Assembly (NCBI GenBank): GCA_947652115.1
Contig: OX393563.1
Span: 5,325,659-5,389,658, forward strand
Direction of reading: 5' to 3'
Length of the DNA stretch: 64,000 bases
From: Blastomussa wellsi
Taxonomy: Eukaryota; Cnidaria; Anthozoa; Scleractinia; Plerogyridae
The translations under genes were made by a program, and so were the position numbers. Shown here piece by piece: positions 47,301 to 59,600 of the stretch. Position 1 is the first letter of the stretch, and the number at the start of each line of letters is the position of its first letter. The notes under the pieces are model-generated. The model was not told the origin of the DNA. It did not search any database and was given only the letters and a program-made list of their open reading frames with translations.

Positions 47301-48194
47301 TGATGAAAAGGCCAAATAACACTCTACTCCAGTTCATATTCAAGCCAGTGTTTTCAGAAATCGAATGGCACGATTTTTCTAAGTTTTTTTAATAACATCC
47401 AGGAATTAATACGTTTTTGTTGTATTTTAACACCTTAAAAGTTCGCCATAAATTTTCTCAAAATCGCTCTAATAAAAAATTCTTCAAATTTTGCAGACCT
47501 CAAGAAAAGTATGTCAGGTCAAAAAACCAGTAAGGATTTTTCAAAATTATCCCTTGATGACAAGTAATTCAGTCTCGAATAAAGTAGGAAATGACGTCAC
47601 TACGTTGCCATGGTAATTCCGATCTCGATAAAAGGTGCTTCATCTGAAACTTTGATTTTTCTCTAGTGCACTTGGAGCAATTGATGTTGTGCCAGATACT
47701 TTATGGCGGCACACTAGCTGCTAAAAGTTGAAAAGTATCATCACTCGAAAATCCGATCGAGCCACCCTAGATAACGTCACACTTACCCTCTTGTTTTCAC
47801 GTTTAGAAACGGTCGCTGCAGATGTGGCAGCAACAACGACGGCTAAACACAAAAGCAACACTTTGAACTCCTGGGGGAAGGAACAAATAAAATGAGTTAG
47901 AGATTGATCGCCGTTGCTGAAAAGTAAATTAACAGCGGCCTCTGGTTTCTTATTGCCTGCGCAGGAGACCTTTTAGGCAGATACAAACCTTAATTCAAAC
48001 GTTTCTATGCAGACCACGACGGACGGAAAACTTAGGCACTGTTAGCTTTCTACTCCGGACCTCTCTCTGTTAGAAGAGGAACGTACTTGGACCCACACGA
48101 AGTATAGATAAGAAAAGTTGATCAGGTTTGTACTACATAATGGCTATTCTCCACTTTCAAGGCAGATAAAGTTTTGTCAAATATAACTTACCAT
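44301..48194 (-). CDS. Secreted BRICHOS precursor with cationic 10-Cys C-terminal peptide (copy B)
   Basis: Paralogue of the gene at 17078-21022 with identical exon structure: 48192-48194, 47787-47870, 46643-46801, 46344-46445, 45289-45439 and 44301-44416. The product is 204 residues. The prepro-part differs from A by only three residues (Ala to Ser near 32, Ile to Val in IVYDF, Val to Ala in PDDLAKA), and the BRICHOS Asp and Cys pair are kept. The tail after RSKR is only 34 residues because a TAC codon has become TAG. It has 10 Cys (C-x7-C-x2-CC-x4-CC-x-CC-x5-C-x-C), five Arg and no acidic residues. Against A, positions 5, 15, 17, 22, 23, 29 and 31 of the tail are changed; I see no silent change before the stop. 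Intact frame and splice sites suggest a working gene. The final exon is too short to stand out as an open frame, so it would be easy to miss. Confidence 0.83.
44304..44405 (-). other. Predicted mature peptide, copy B (34 residues)
   Basis: Begins SYFCRYYWVRYCYYCC and ends VCRCS before TAG. It has ten cysteines, enough for five disulfides, and net charge about +5. Three of the gained cysteines replace Arg or Trp of copy A (positions 15, 22 and 31), while A's Cys5 is Arg here. Confidence 0.68.
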
Positions 48195-48286
48195 CTTTAT
48201 CGTGTAACAGAAAAGCAACTGGTTCTTCTTTCTTCTTGGATGTAATTCCTTTCTCCACTGAGTATGGATAAAAATCCACGAGGGAG

Positions 48287-48296
48287 CCCTTTTTAT
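48287..48296 (-). promoter_or_regulatory. TATA-like box of BRICHOS gene, copy B
   Basis: The same ATAAAAAGGG as in copy A, at the same distance from the ATG. The flanking 5' leader is conserved, so both copies keep a core promoter. Confidence 0.5.
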
Positions 48297-49084
48297 GTCA
48301 TCTGAGGGCTGCCCAATGCTTCCGCATATTTAAGTTAATGGACATTCTACAAGTAAATTTAGTAGCTATATTGTGAATCCAGGAACTGGCCTGAAATTTG
48401 CTGTGTATGCGCAGTTACTGTAGTCATAACTGAAGGAAGTGCTAACTGGGAAGTTCATAAATGTTGTGGTATAAGCTGAAACGACAGAAAAGTGTAAAAA
48501 GTCTGATGTACATCCCTGATAATTAAGAATGAGGAAACATTGGACAGGCCCGGAGGGAGGGGGTGTGTCCAAGCAAAACACAGTTTGACTCATCAACTAC
48601 CAGTTTGACGTCACGTTTAATTCGCTTGGTTGGAATTCAAAATGGCGCCCAATTTGAAGTCGAAGGGGTTGACAAAAATGCAGAATTTTCGATGGATATT
48701 CTCCTTCATTTCGTTAGGTTCGTTAATTTTGAAGTTTTTGTTGCTTTAGAGAATTTTTATTTGGTACTTTTATCGGCCTGAACATCCAAGAGTTAGGCAA
48801 ACCTTTCTGCCTTGAAGCAAAGTTGTCTAGCAAAGTTATTAGACGGTTGCCCTTTCGAGGGCGACTGCACAGCGAAGCAAAGCTATCTTGATTCAAGAAC
48901 AGGAGGTTTGACAGAAGGCAAACTGTGGTTTGTCATATAGCGGAGTGCTCGCTCCTGAGTGGACTGAAGGAACAGCTGTATTATTCACATGTTTCCATTT
49001 GCCGGCTCTGGGAAGTTTTTCTTTTTAGCTATTAATACATCTACTTTTTAGGTTTCTTACCATACGTTTGTTAACATTTGTGGT

Positions 49085-50240
49085 TTAATCAGCGGTGCTG
49101 ATGCTTACCTAATGCGGGATATGAATTGCAACATGAATGAATTTTATGTGAGACCACAACTTGCGTCTGTTGTCAGACATTTGCTAATACTTTTTGTTCT
49201 TAGCAGCTGATTAACGATTTTACTCGTATCACCAAAATGACTTTTACTTTAATCGATTTGAACATACTAATTCACTTGGAAGAGTGGTCTGTTTAGGTGT
49301 TTTTCATGTCAGCCGTGATCATACTCCTGTTTATGCGAATTTTTGAATGTAGCTGAAAGTCACGCCCCAATGCCCACAAAGCGCGTTCGTCCAAGCAAAT
49401 CATTGTGGATTATTCTTGAATAAAAGAAAGGGATGCATGAACTTGACTTATTGAAACTTAAAGCAATGCGTTCTAAAAGTTTGCGCAATTGGGCTGATTT
49501 CAATAATACCAGACGATAGATTGAACAAGGCATGGTATACAAACTACAAAGGGACTTTTCAAGAGTCTTCAATAAACACAAAAATGATTGTCGAAAAACT
49601 TGGAACACTATTAATGTGAAGAAAATAATAACAAATGGCGTCTCTATCACTAGTTCAGCCGATTTGTCGGACGCATTTAATGAACATTTCTCGTCCATAA
49701 GCCCTAAACTTACTGTAAAGATCCCATTACTTAACAACAATAATAATTGTCTTGAAAGCTTCGCTGACGTACATTCAGACAAAAGCTAGGTTTCAATTCA
49801 GTCCCGCCAGCGGCACTGGAGTTCTTTCTCTCTTGAATGAATTTTGAAAATCTAAAGCAACAGGTCTCGACAATATACCTGCCAGAATGTGCCGATCTTA
49901 TTTGTATTCGCATTTGCAAGATTTTTAATTGTTCATTAAATCAAGGCGTATTTCCTGATGATTGGAAATGTGCTTAAGTTATTTCTCTGCTGAATCAAGG
50001 GAAATCGAGCGACACAGTAAATATCGCCCAAATTCAATAATTTCGGTCCATCAGCTAGATATATCTCTCTCTAGAAATGACATTACTTCGAAATGCCCAT
50101 CGGGATTCTGTTCCATGCATTTAGCCATGACATCCCTATTAGAAGCTACAGACAGGAGACTTAACGCTAATGCTGAAGTTTATTGTTACCTAAAGAAAGC
50201 TTGCGATACGGTTGACCACAAGATCTTGCTACGTTAAATT
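49085..50240 (+). pseudogene. Decayed CR1/L2-like LINE, copy B
   Basis: Duplicate of 21925-23065 with the same landmark order. A short extra piece near 49523 (TTGAACAAGGC) and absence of a small deletion seen in A lengthen one open frame here (49532-49789), but stops remain on both sides. Confidence 0.7.
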
Positions 50241-50387
50241 TACGTACGTAAAATAAAAAAGAATTGTATGGACGCCTTGCGTCTTCGGAAAAGTTGAATG
50301 TGGTTTAACTTTTTCCGCAGACGCGAGACGTTAATTTCACGCCCGTTAACGTACGGAAAATAACGCAACACTGGAAATCAACCTTGA

Positions 50388-50453
50388 GGTGGATTTCCAC
50401 TGTCGCGTATTTTTTTACGCACGTAAAAATATACGCGACAGTGGAAATCCACC
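50388..50453. mobile_element. Perfect hairpin MITE end, only in unit B
   Basis: GGTGGATTTCCACTGTCGCG (50388) is mirrored by the end at 50453, with a TTTTTTTACGCACGTAAAAAT centre. Unit A has only a shorter ACACTGGAAATCCACC remnant near 23215, so the arm was lost in A or gained in B. Confidence 0.65.
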
Positions 50454-51560
50454 ATTAAAGTGTAACTGTGATCAAATTTTTACACCTTGCTTTTTGAAGG
50501 GAAACGTGTACTATTTCATGTGAGATTAAAAATGCCGTTTTCAGTTTTCAAATATCTGTAGTAGTTACAGAGATATTCAAGTTTAAAAAATTTTGTAAAA
50601 TATGCAAATTAGGAGATTTCAAGTAAGAAAATAGGTCAGGTTTCTACTTAGACAGGTGAAATTTGGCACAGTAATAGTTCTTCAAGCGACACACTATGGT
50701 TGTAACTTAATATTGTTTCCATGACAACACACTCTTTTCCAGTCCCCTCGAATCTGTTTTCAGTATTTGAATGATTTTTAGCCCAGAAAAATTAAACCAG
50801 GCCAACGAACCTACCTAACACATAAATATGCTTGCGAAATCATGTAGATCCGGAGTCATCGAGAAATATCAAAATTGAAGGCCAAAAATGTTCAGAATAG
50901 CCTTTAACAATGGGGAGGTCTGGTACCCAGCATGTTGCCATGGTAACATAATTGTTAATCGCATATTGTACAACTCACCTAGTGGAGTCATGATGCAAAG
51001 AATCAAACATTTCTGGGTGAGATATTTTTACTTCATTTACTTGATAACCGTCATCACTTAGCTAATTTTCATTTTTAAAAACCTGAATATCTCTGTAACG
51101 AAAAAAGATATTTCAAAAAAAATTAAGCGGCAATTTTCTTCTCATGCAGACTACTGTTTAATGCTTTAAAATGGCTTAGTTTGGAGACATCCAAATTTCA
51201 TCATAGTAGCACGCCTTAGAGCCTATGGAATTCAGGGGAACGCTTACAACTGGGTTAAGTGATATCTAAAATGTCCGATGAATGGATCACTTTCAAGAGA
51301 CTGCTCCCTTTACAAATATAAACGACTTACCAAATTACTTATTACCTGGCTGTATCACGGCTGTAATCTGGCCTGTAATCAGCATTTCCTTCAGCAACTA
51401 AAGTACTACCCCCCATATGCATGTACTTAACTAACGTAAAGTGTGCGTTTTTTTTTTCGGGTTACGTAGCGAAAGTATAGGCGGCCATGTTTGAGTACTG
51501 ATGTAATCAAAATGGCGATTCATTTCATACATTAAAATTGGCTCATAATAATTACGCGAC

Positions 51561-51657
51561 AGTTCTTCTTTCTTCTTGTGGCAGAGGACTTGTAGCTTTC
51601 TCCACTGACTTTGGATACAAACCCAGGAGGGAATGTTTTTATGCCACCTCAGAGCTG
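51561..51657 (-). pseudogene. Relic of a BRICHOS-gene 5' exon and promoter (copy B)
   Basis: Same relic as 24349-24445, carried along in unit B with almost no change. Confidence 0.5.
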
Positions 51658-53423
51658 TGGTATGTTTATTTCCTCGTTGAATTTTGATATGACGGTGAGT
51701 TACAGTCCGTGATTTTTCTGTTGTTTCAGTTTTTACCGCAACAGTTATCAACTTCCCTTTTAGAACTTCCTTCAGTTTTGTTACTACTGCGCATTCCCAA
51801 CAAACTTCAGCCCAATTTCTGGATTCACAGTTTAGCTACCCAGGCTCTTAATAATTAGGTAAAAAAGTTCACCAAATTATGCGTTAAAATGTTAAAACTA
51901 GTCACATTAATTTTGAAAACAGCTCAGCCATCTTCGCAGATTCCCCTTTTATTGCAATGTAGAGCTGATTTGCATCCGCTAATAACTTTTAATATATCAG
52001 TTAATTATCGCTGAGCTCTAATCTCTCTGAAGCCTCCAAACCTACAACCAGACATTTAGTGGATTCGTATCCAGTTCAAAAGGCTCTGTAAATCACAATC
52101 CCCGTAGCGAATGAAAAATCCACTTGCGTAAGGATACACGAGGCTACGTTTCTTGGAAAACGACCGCCTTCATAAATAGATTTCTGAAGCAAAGACTGAT
52201 ATCCGTGAACCACCACAGTAAAGATTTTTAACTGTGTATAAACCAGTCACTCGTGTCTGATTATGCAGGATTTTTTCCAAGTTGGCCGTAAAAGGAGCGG
52301 CGAAATCATGTTTAAGTAAATTGTTTGATTGCGTTTCACGAGACTAACACGCTTACCAAAATCATCTTCTAGCTTTCGGTTTAATTTAAACTAAACGATT
52401 TAAATTACATTACATTACATATTAAACTGATAAATGAGATGAAAGCAGGAGAGAACCTCATTAGGGATTAGCGAGGTTCTCGCGTTGTTAAAAATCACCG
52501 CATCAACATCTAGTTCATCTGGACGCATTTTATTGCTGAAGAAGATTATTTTAACCGAGACGTCCTATTTTTAAACCATTTTATTCAGTAACAAGAAGTT
52601 TTTAAGTTATGTCTTATGTTTAAAAATTAAAACCCTACTTCTTCTGGCTGATATCTAAGTTTCGGTGGATGTTAATAAGATGTCGCCACGCGTTGAATTC
52701 TGGGTAGATCGACATGATTTCTGTGTTTGTATGAATTATTAATATACCGATTTAGCCAAACCTAAAAGCGGAGCTACGTATTTTTTGCTGGTTCTTAATA
52801 ATTTGTGAAATTGCCTTCATTAAAAGTACTAGCGTGTGCAACTGTACTCCACAGCCGAAATAATAAATATTGTTATCAATATACGCGGCCAAATTGAAAT
52901 CCGGCCTCGTTAAAACACACGCTCTGCGGGCCGCAAATGACTATAATCATTTCATCGGGCATTGTGGCGTATTTTGCGGGATAAACTGGTGAATTCAGCG
53001 GGTCCGCCGCGTGGACCAATCAGAAACAAGAAATTGAAGATGCCAGCCAATCAGAATTGAAAACCATGCAACTGCTCGCGCCATTGTCTTGCTCTCTAGC
53101 AACTCTTGAAGCTCCGTTTGACTCAGTTGAGGATTTTCCATCTGCTGTGCATGTTCTTGAGCGCTTTCAGGAAAAAACGGTTTAAATGCCTAACAATGAA
53201 GCAAATTCTCCCTCTGTTGTCAGCCAGATAAAGAGGAATTTATTTACGGAAACTCGTGGAAGAATCCAGGCAGCCGAACTGCAGTGAACGTAAGTTTGTT
53301 TTCATCGAGCGAAACTCATTCAATGCCAAACTGCCAGCTCAGTTTGCTGCACATTTAATTTTAACAACGCTTAATAGCTAATTCGGTGCTGTCTATATAA
53401 TTCTGTACTTTGTTCTAAGCGTT

Positions 53424-54665
53424 GGTAACAATATTTAATCAGGAAACTCTATCACAAATGTGGTTTTCATAGAGGTCCTATGACTAAAAAATAAATGTGT
53501 ACAAATAAAATATAATACATATTTCATAACAATTTAGAAATCACAAGAATTAAGGTTAAAAATTTAAAAAGCTAAAAGGAAGACAACAAATTTCTCTTAA
53601 AAATTACCAAGCTAGATGACTTTCTAATGAACGTGTCAAGACTGTTAAAATCATTTACAGCATGATATGCTAAGCGTTGTTTTCCCCAATTTCGTTTAAC
53701 TCTAGGGAGCCTTATGAGATCTTTGTTTCGCGTATTATGCGAATGCATGCCCGTTTGCCTAGACATAACTAAAGAATGATTAATTTGACCAGTGGTACAT
53801 TTATAAATGTAAACACATCTATGATATTTTCTGCGGTCTACTAGGTTCAACCATTTTAAGGTTTTTAATGCTTCAGTTGCCGAAGATAAAGGTGGCTTAT
53901 CTAAAATCAATTTCGCTGCTTTGTTCTGTAAAAGCTGGAGTTCTTTCATAAGTGTTGCATTGTTCTTATCTCCCCAGACGATATCTGCATAATCTAGGAT
54001 AGGTAACACTAAACTATTGTAGAATAGTAAGCGAGCCTGAAGAGGCAAATAATACTTGATTCTGCGAAGAAGACTAAGGTTCTTATTAATCTTAGCTGAG
54101 ATGTACTCTACATGATCAGCCCAAGTAAAATCAGATGACAACATTATTCCTAGATATTTAAAACTTGAGACGGAATCTATGTAAGACTCAAAAATATGCA
54201 AAGAAAGAGATGGAATACCAATAGTTTTTCTACTACTGCCTATAATCATAGACTTTGTTTTACTGAGATTTAGCGTCAGTTTGTTTCTATTTAGCCATTT
54301 AGCAACTTCCAGGAGATCTTCATTGAGAGCTTCCTCCAGCATACGTGGCTCCTTTGAAAAACAGTAGAGGACTGTATCGTCAGCATAGAGTGTCACTTGG
54401 GAATTCTTCACTACCAGAGGCAGATCATTTATATAAATTAGAAAAAACAGGGGGCCCAAAATGCTCCCCTGAGGCACCCCAAGGGGCACATGTAGAGGGT
54501 CAGACATAGCATTATCACTTGACGTGCGCTGTTTTCGGTTGCTCAGATAGGACTTGAACCAAAGTAGAGTACTAGCAGAGACACCAATCTGCGACAATTT
54601 GGATATCAGAATAGCGTGGTCCACGGTATCAAATGCTTTTGTCAGGTCTAGGAATACTGCCCCGC
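53424..54665 (-). mobile_element. Recent 5'-truncated CR1/L2-like LINE, only in unit B
   Basis: Unit A runs straight from AGCGTT to AAACATGATTG at this site (near 26207), while B has 1.24 kb between them. The insert is in minus orientation, is cut at its 5' end within the reverse transcriptase and keeps a 3' untranslated tail. I see no long target duplication. Confidence 0.85.
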
Positions 54666-54672
54666 AAAACAT
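53572..54672 (-). CDS. LINE reverse transcriptase, C-terminal part, uninterrupted
   Basis: A 366-residue uninterrupted frame with CR1/L2-type reverse transcriptase motifs: DLTKAFDTVDHAIL near residue 10, GVPQGSILGPLFFLIYINDL near 68-87, the catalytic YADDT near 98-102, and a thumb with FKYLGI. The C-terminus HNTRNKDLIRLPRVKR is typical of the clade. The N-terminal endonuclease and the first reverse transcriptase blocks are missing through 5' truncation. The apparent start ATG lies in the flanking host sequence, so there is no native start. The intact frame shows a young insertion; the product is unlikely to be made or active. Confidence 0.8.
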   Translation of the reverse strand: MFCGAVFLDLTKAFDTVDHAILISKLSQIGVSASTLLWFKSYLSNRKQRTSSDNAMSDPLHVPLGVPQGSILGPLFFLIYINDLPLVVKNSQVTLYADDTVLYCFSKEPRMLEEALNEDLLEVAKWLNRNKLTLNLSKTKSMIIGSSRKTIGIPSLSLHIFESYIDSVSSFKYLGIMLSSDFTWADHVEYISAKINKNLSLLRRIKYYLPLQARLLFYNSLVLPILDYADIVWGDKNNATLMKELQLLQNKAAKLILDKPPLSSATEALKTLKWLNLVDRRKYHRCVYIYKCTTGQINHSLVMSRQTGMHSHNTRNKDLIRLPRVKRNWGKQRLAYHAVNDFNSLDTFIRKSSSLVIFKRNLLSSF

Positions 54673-56693
54673 GATTGAATTTTGAGGTTTTCTGGCAAAG
54701 TTCGTAAATATCTTTAGCCTGATTTTCGAACAAAAATAAACGCCGACTAACTGCCAGCAGTGTTCAAGATATCACTTACTGTCTTTGATTGCTGTTCTCA
54801 ATGCCCTCTGAATTTATTATTATAGTAATAGAGTTGATGTTCTTGGGCGTAAATATGTTTTTGGCCGTCCTCAGAGCTCATTTTAGCCCTCGCAACATCA
54901 ACTCTTGTTATATTAACGGCACATAAGCTGATCGGTTCACGCGACATCATCCGATGAATTTCAACCAATCAGGTTACGTTTAGCCTTTTGACGCGGGAAA
55001 ACCGTTGAGGCGCTTACGAGCGAACTGCAAGGCTGAGCAAGCTTTAAAGTTGAGTTTCACGCTAACGAATAGTTTTCAGAGAAAAAAATCAGTCTAGTTG
55101 TTACAAATGGGAAAAATATCGACAAAAAAGTCGGATTTAGACTTGAAGAGAGGCTAGAAGCAAAAGCACAATCTGGAAGAAACAAAGAAAGCACTTGATT
55201 CCTACGGTCGAGCAAAATTAGCTCGGCTGAACTCCTGCTAGAATTTTACACCGAAAATCAAATGGAAAATGTAAGTTCGCTGACATCGTAGCTATATCCG
55301 CAAAGTTGTGCACCTCTTCAAAACATAGGCAGACAGACAGACAGACAGACATGTTTTATTTGGAGTCTTATAAAATTAATAGTATTTCGACTATGGATTC
55401 CAAATAAGTTATTAATTAATTAATTCCTAGAGTATTTACTTTTTGCCATCTTCCCCTTTCCTTTTTTCAAAGCTCCGGCTTTTACAGTTAACATTTTCAG
55501 CGCGAAGTAAGTTCTTACTTGTATTCTTGAAAATGACTTTTTGATGAATATTGTTTATTTGCGCCTGCGTAGTGTCATTTGCGGCCCGAGCGCGAAGCGA
55601 GGCGACGTCGTTCGTACGCGCCCGCGAGTCGTGCCGCTTGCCATTTTAACCATAAAAAATGAAAGGCATGGTTCTCCTGTTTGTTCTTTGTATGCGTGCT
55701 TGGTTCTCTTATTTCTATGGGTATGGGGCTCCGCTCTGCGGCCCCGAAGGCCGCCGGAGCTCCGCTATTACTATTATTATTATTGTTATTATAGAATGAA
55801 TTCGCGAAAGTCCACTTTTATATGCTGTCGAGTACCGTTTAATACTAATGAGAAAGGAATATACAGAATCACGTGTAATGAAATAAGCTGCTACATGCAT
55901 TAAAAATTCTAATATTTGTGTTGATGTGTGCATACCAGCGTGTAAGATTGGCAGTCAAGATGCCTTGTTTGCTATCAGCTATGGCCGAGTTTAGATCTTA
56001 CACGACATTCTTGTTGAATTGAACCTAAGCTTCAACCCTTGCTTTGGCATTTTTAATCTTTATCCTACAATCATTATGAGTCTCATTCTTGAGTTATTTG
56101 CCGAACCATTTCACGAAATTTATAGAGCTCAGTATGAAGACGCCATGTTGGTGCCCAGCTAGATTGGCACCAACATGGCAGCCGGAAATCAAAGAAAACA
56201 TCTGGCACTCGCTTTTGCTATGAAAGCGATTGTTCTTTCCTTACAATCTGGTGTAGAAACACTTAAACATATTTCCCAATACTTGAACTGTTTAAACTGT
56301 AAAAATATTGAGAAAAGACCTTTTCTTCAAGCACGACAACTCTGTCACGGCGCCTTCGTGATGCCACGTTCGGCGGAAATCTCGAAAATTCAACATGCTG
56401 CAAACATACTTTAGGTGGTAATAAAAATTTAGCATACCCAGCAAATTTTGTTTTTAAACTTTTATGACGCAACGTGAAAACCAACAATTCAGGGATTTCC
56501 TTAAAAATTGCCAAAATGTTCACATTCTCTCGTTTTTCCGCAGTGTCTTAATAAGTGGCTGTGAGGACATGGAATCTAACAAAGGGGGTCCAATCACATC
56601 AAACGTATTACAAGAGGGGACAAGCGGCTCTGTGGACAAGAAAGATGAACAGTACGTAGTCTCGCTTTGTTCCAGGCCCTTCAATCAAAGCAT

Positions 56694-59600
56694 TTATGAG
56701 AGAGACGGGTTAAAAAGATTTCCCTCCATTCCTATTTTGGCAGAGAGACGCCCGAGGGCAGACAAAGCCTCAAACCCAGTCTCCCCAGCAACTTGCTTGT
56801 CTCTGCCATCTGGCTGCAGGAATCTGTTCCCTGTTTGGTCAGTAGTAGGTTGTGAGTTGGATGCAGTTTCACGCGGGACGGTAATCGCGGGAGAACCCGT
56901 TAAGTGGTTACCAGAATACACAGGATGAAGGCTATTATCCTGATCGACTGGCTTTGGTACGATAAAGACATAATTCCCAGTAGTGTTTGTGTGAGAGGCG
57001 CTTGTCTTTGTACCTGGTTGAAAAAAAAGAATGCATAAGAACGATTATATGAGTTTCAACCGGGTTTACGAGTCGGCCCAAGTTATTTGTACAAAGTAAT
57101 ATCCCGTTTTTGTCCTTTTTATTTTCTGTGTTATACCTGCAAACTAGCTGGTGAGATTGTCCTCACAAAAGCTAAGTGTATATACACAATAAACTTGACT
57201 TGACTTGTAGACCTGGTTTTTCAGATGAAAAACATAATCATAATTTATTTCCGCCCTTGTTTAAAAGGATCATTCAAAGTCAACACGTATAAAAGAAATG
57301 CATTGTTAAGAACTGCTTCACGAGAACAACTGGTGACTAGGTTCTCCTAGATAGTGATCTGGCTGGAGTCAGGTTAAAGACCAAAATAATCGCTACAAGT
57401 TTTAGCACATAATAAAGTATCTACATGGTCTTGTTTTAAAAAGAATAACGTACCAGCAGGTGAGGTACTTCCATTATATGAAGCATGATGGTGCGCCTTT
57501 GCTTGATGCTCTCGAAGCCGCCTTGTATAACCAAAACGCCTGCCGCAATCGGAACACTGAAAGCGAAGAACAGGCGGAGGTCTTTTCGAAGGCTTCCTTG
57601 ACACTTCGGGAACGTTCGCCTTATCCGATGGCTTTATCGGCTTTTTCACCTTCCTCGATGACTTTTTCGGCTTGCTCGTCTTATTCGATGACTTTTTAGG
57701 CGTCTCTTCAGCGGACGACGAATGTTTCTTAGTAAAATGCGTTTCCAAATTTCGGTGATACGCGAAGATCCTCGGGCAGTGCTCACAGTGATACTCGCCT
57801 CGTTTAGCCCGAGTGTTCTTGCGCGTTGGTCCGTTAGCGCTCGCTCGCTCAACTGTCATTTTCACGCATCGCAGACGGTGTCTCTGGATACCACGTCTCG
57901 ACAGAAGTTCTTTGCCGCACAAGTCACATTTTTGTATTCTTTCTTCTTTTTTCTTGTGCGTGAGGATATGCCTCTGGTAATTGGAGCTTTGCAGGAAAGA
58001 TTTGGAGCACACGTGACACTTGTACCGTTTAAATCCTTCATGCATTAACACGTGTTGCTTGAAGGTCGATCGGTGAGTAAATTTCTTGTCGCATTGAGAA
58101 CAACTACATAGAGAAAGAAAAAGAATTGTTTGAGAACGCGGAAGTAAAGCGAGTATTTCCTGTACGTTTCAGTCCTTTTTCTGTAGTCCGCCCAACGGAA
58201 ACATTCCCAAATAGTTTAACGGCTACGGAAAATTTCCAAAATTTGACAACGTCCAACTAAACCCCAACCGACCGTCGTAGTCGCACAGAATGTCCGGACA
58301 ATTTTCTACGCCTTCCTATGCAAAACGTCAATGTTTGGTGTTGACAACACTTTATCCAGGAGTTCTGTAATAATATATGACGTATGACATCACTACAGTT
58401 CTGCCCTATGAAAATGATGACTTGTCGGACACAATTCATGTCCCTTTACGGGAAAAAGGTTATTTGCATTCCTGGCACTGTGTTGTTGTCCTGTTCAGAC
58501 ATAAACACTATTATTAGCCAGTAATAGTTAAACGGGCTGCTCTCCTGCACAGAAACACAAGAGCGTTTCTTTTGCCATAAAGATTGGTGGCAAAATGTTG
58601 CGGCGTTCTAGGCAAAACCCTGCCAACTTAAAGCGCGAGTGGCACATGGTATCAATAATGAAATTTGGGTTGTTAGGTCGGGTGGTAATGGTACGAAGGT
58701 AAGAAGGATGGAAGGAAAGGAGGAAATGCAGGAGAGAGGGAGGTGAGGGAAGAAAGGAGGAAGGGAGAAAGGAAGGAAGGAAGGGAACGACAGAAAAAGA
58801 GGAGGGGAGAGCAGAGAATGGAAAGGAAGGAAGGAAGGAAGGAAGGAAGGGAAAGACAGAAAAAGAGGCGGGGGAGGAGAGAATGGAAAGGAAGGAAGGG
58901 AGGGAGAGATGCAGCAGGAAAGGAACGAATGAAGGAAATCCTCGGACTTTTTTCTTGTTCAACACAAACCTTTCTTGACACAGTACGTTAAAATTCTACA
59001 GGTGTAAGTGTAAGCTGAGGAAAGGCATCAATGCTATAGAATATGTGACCTTTACTTCCACGTAACACTGAACCGTAACGAGACAGTGTCCTGTAGGAGG
59101 AATGTAGAGCATACCGATCACAACAAGCCCTCACCTGTGCGGTCTATACCCAGTGTGGACATTCTTGTGTTCATTCAAGTTGTGAGAGTAACTGAATGCC
59201 TTGCCACATGTATTGCACTGATAGGGCTTTTCTCCTGTGTGGTGGCGCACATGGTACTGATAATGGCCCAGCATGTAAAACGCCTTAGGACAGTAATCAC
59301 ATTTATAGGGCTTCTCACCTGCCGGCATGGCGGAAAGACAAAGAAATTACAAACGGACATACCTACGATTACCCTTCATGATTTGATCAGAAGGTAGCCA
59401 CAAATCTAGTCTGACTTATATCTTATAACAGAAAAAAAACGAAAAAGTAAATCATGGGAAGTGAGATACATGTATTAGCCTCCCATGCAGACGTCCCCAC
59501 GTGGGAGAGAAACGCGTGGCGACGCCCTAGGACGACTGCGTGGGAGGCTACAGAGATATGGGCTATATAAAGCTATGTGCAAAATGTTTATATGATGTTA

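Larger units (their letters stand above)
52868..55170. repeat. Unidentified dispersed element, long copy (B), split by a LINE
   Basis: Counterpart of 25660-26700, interrupted by the 1.24 kb LINE at 53424-54665. Confidence 0.45.
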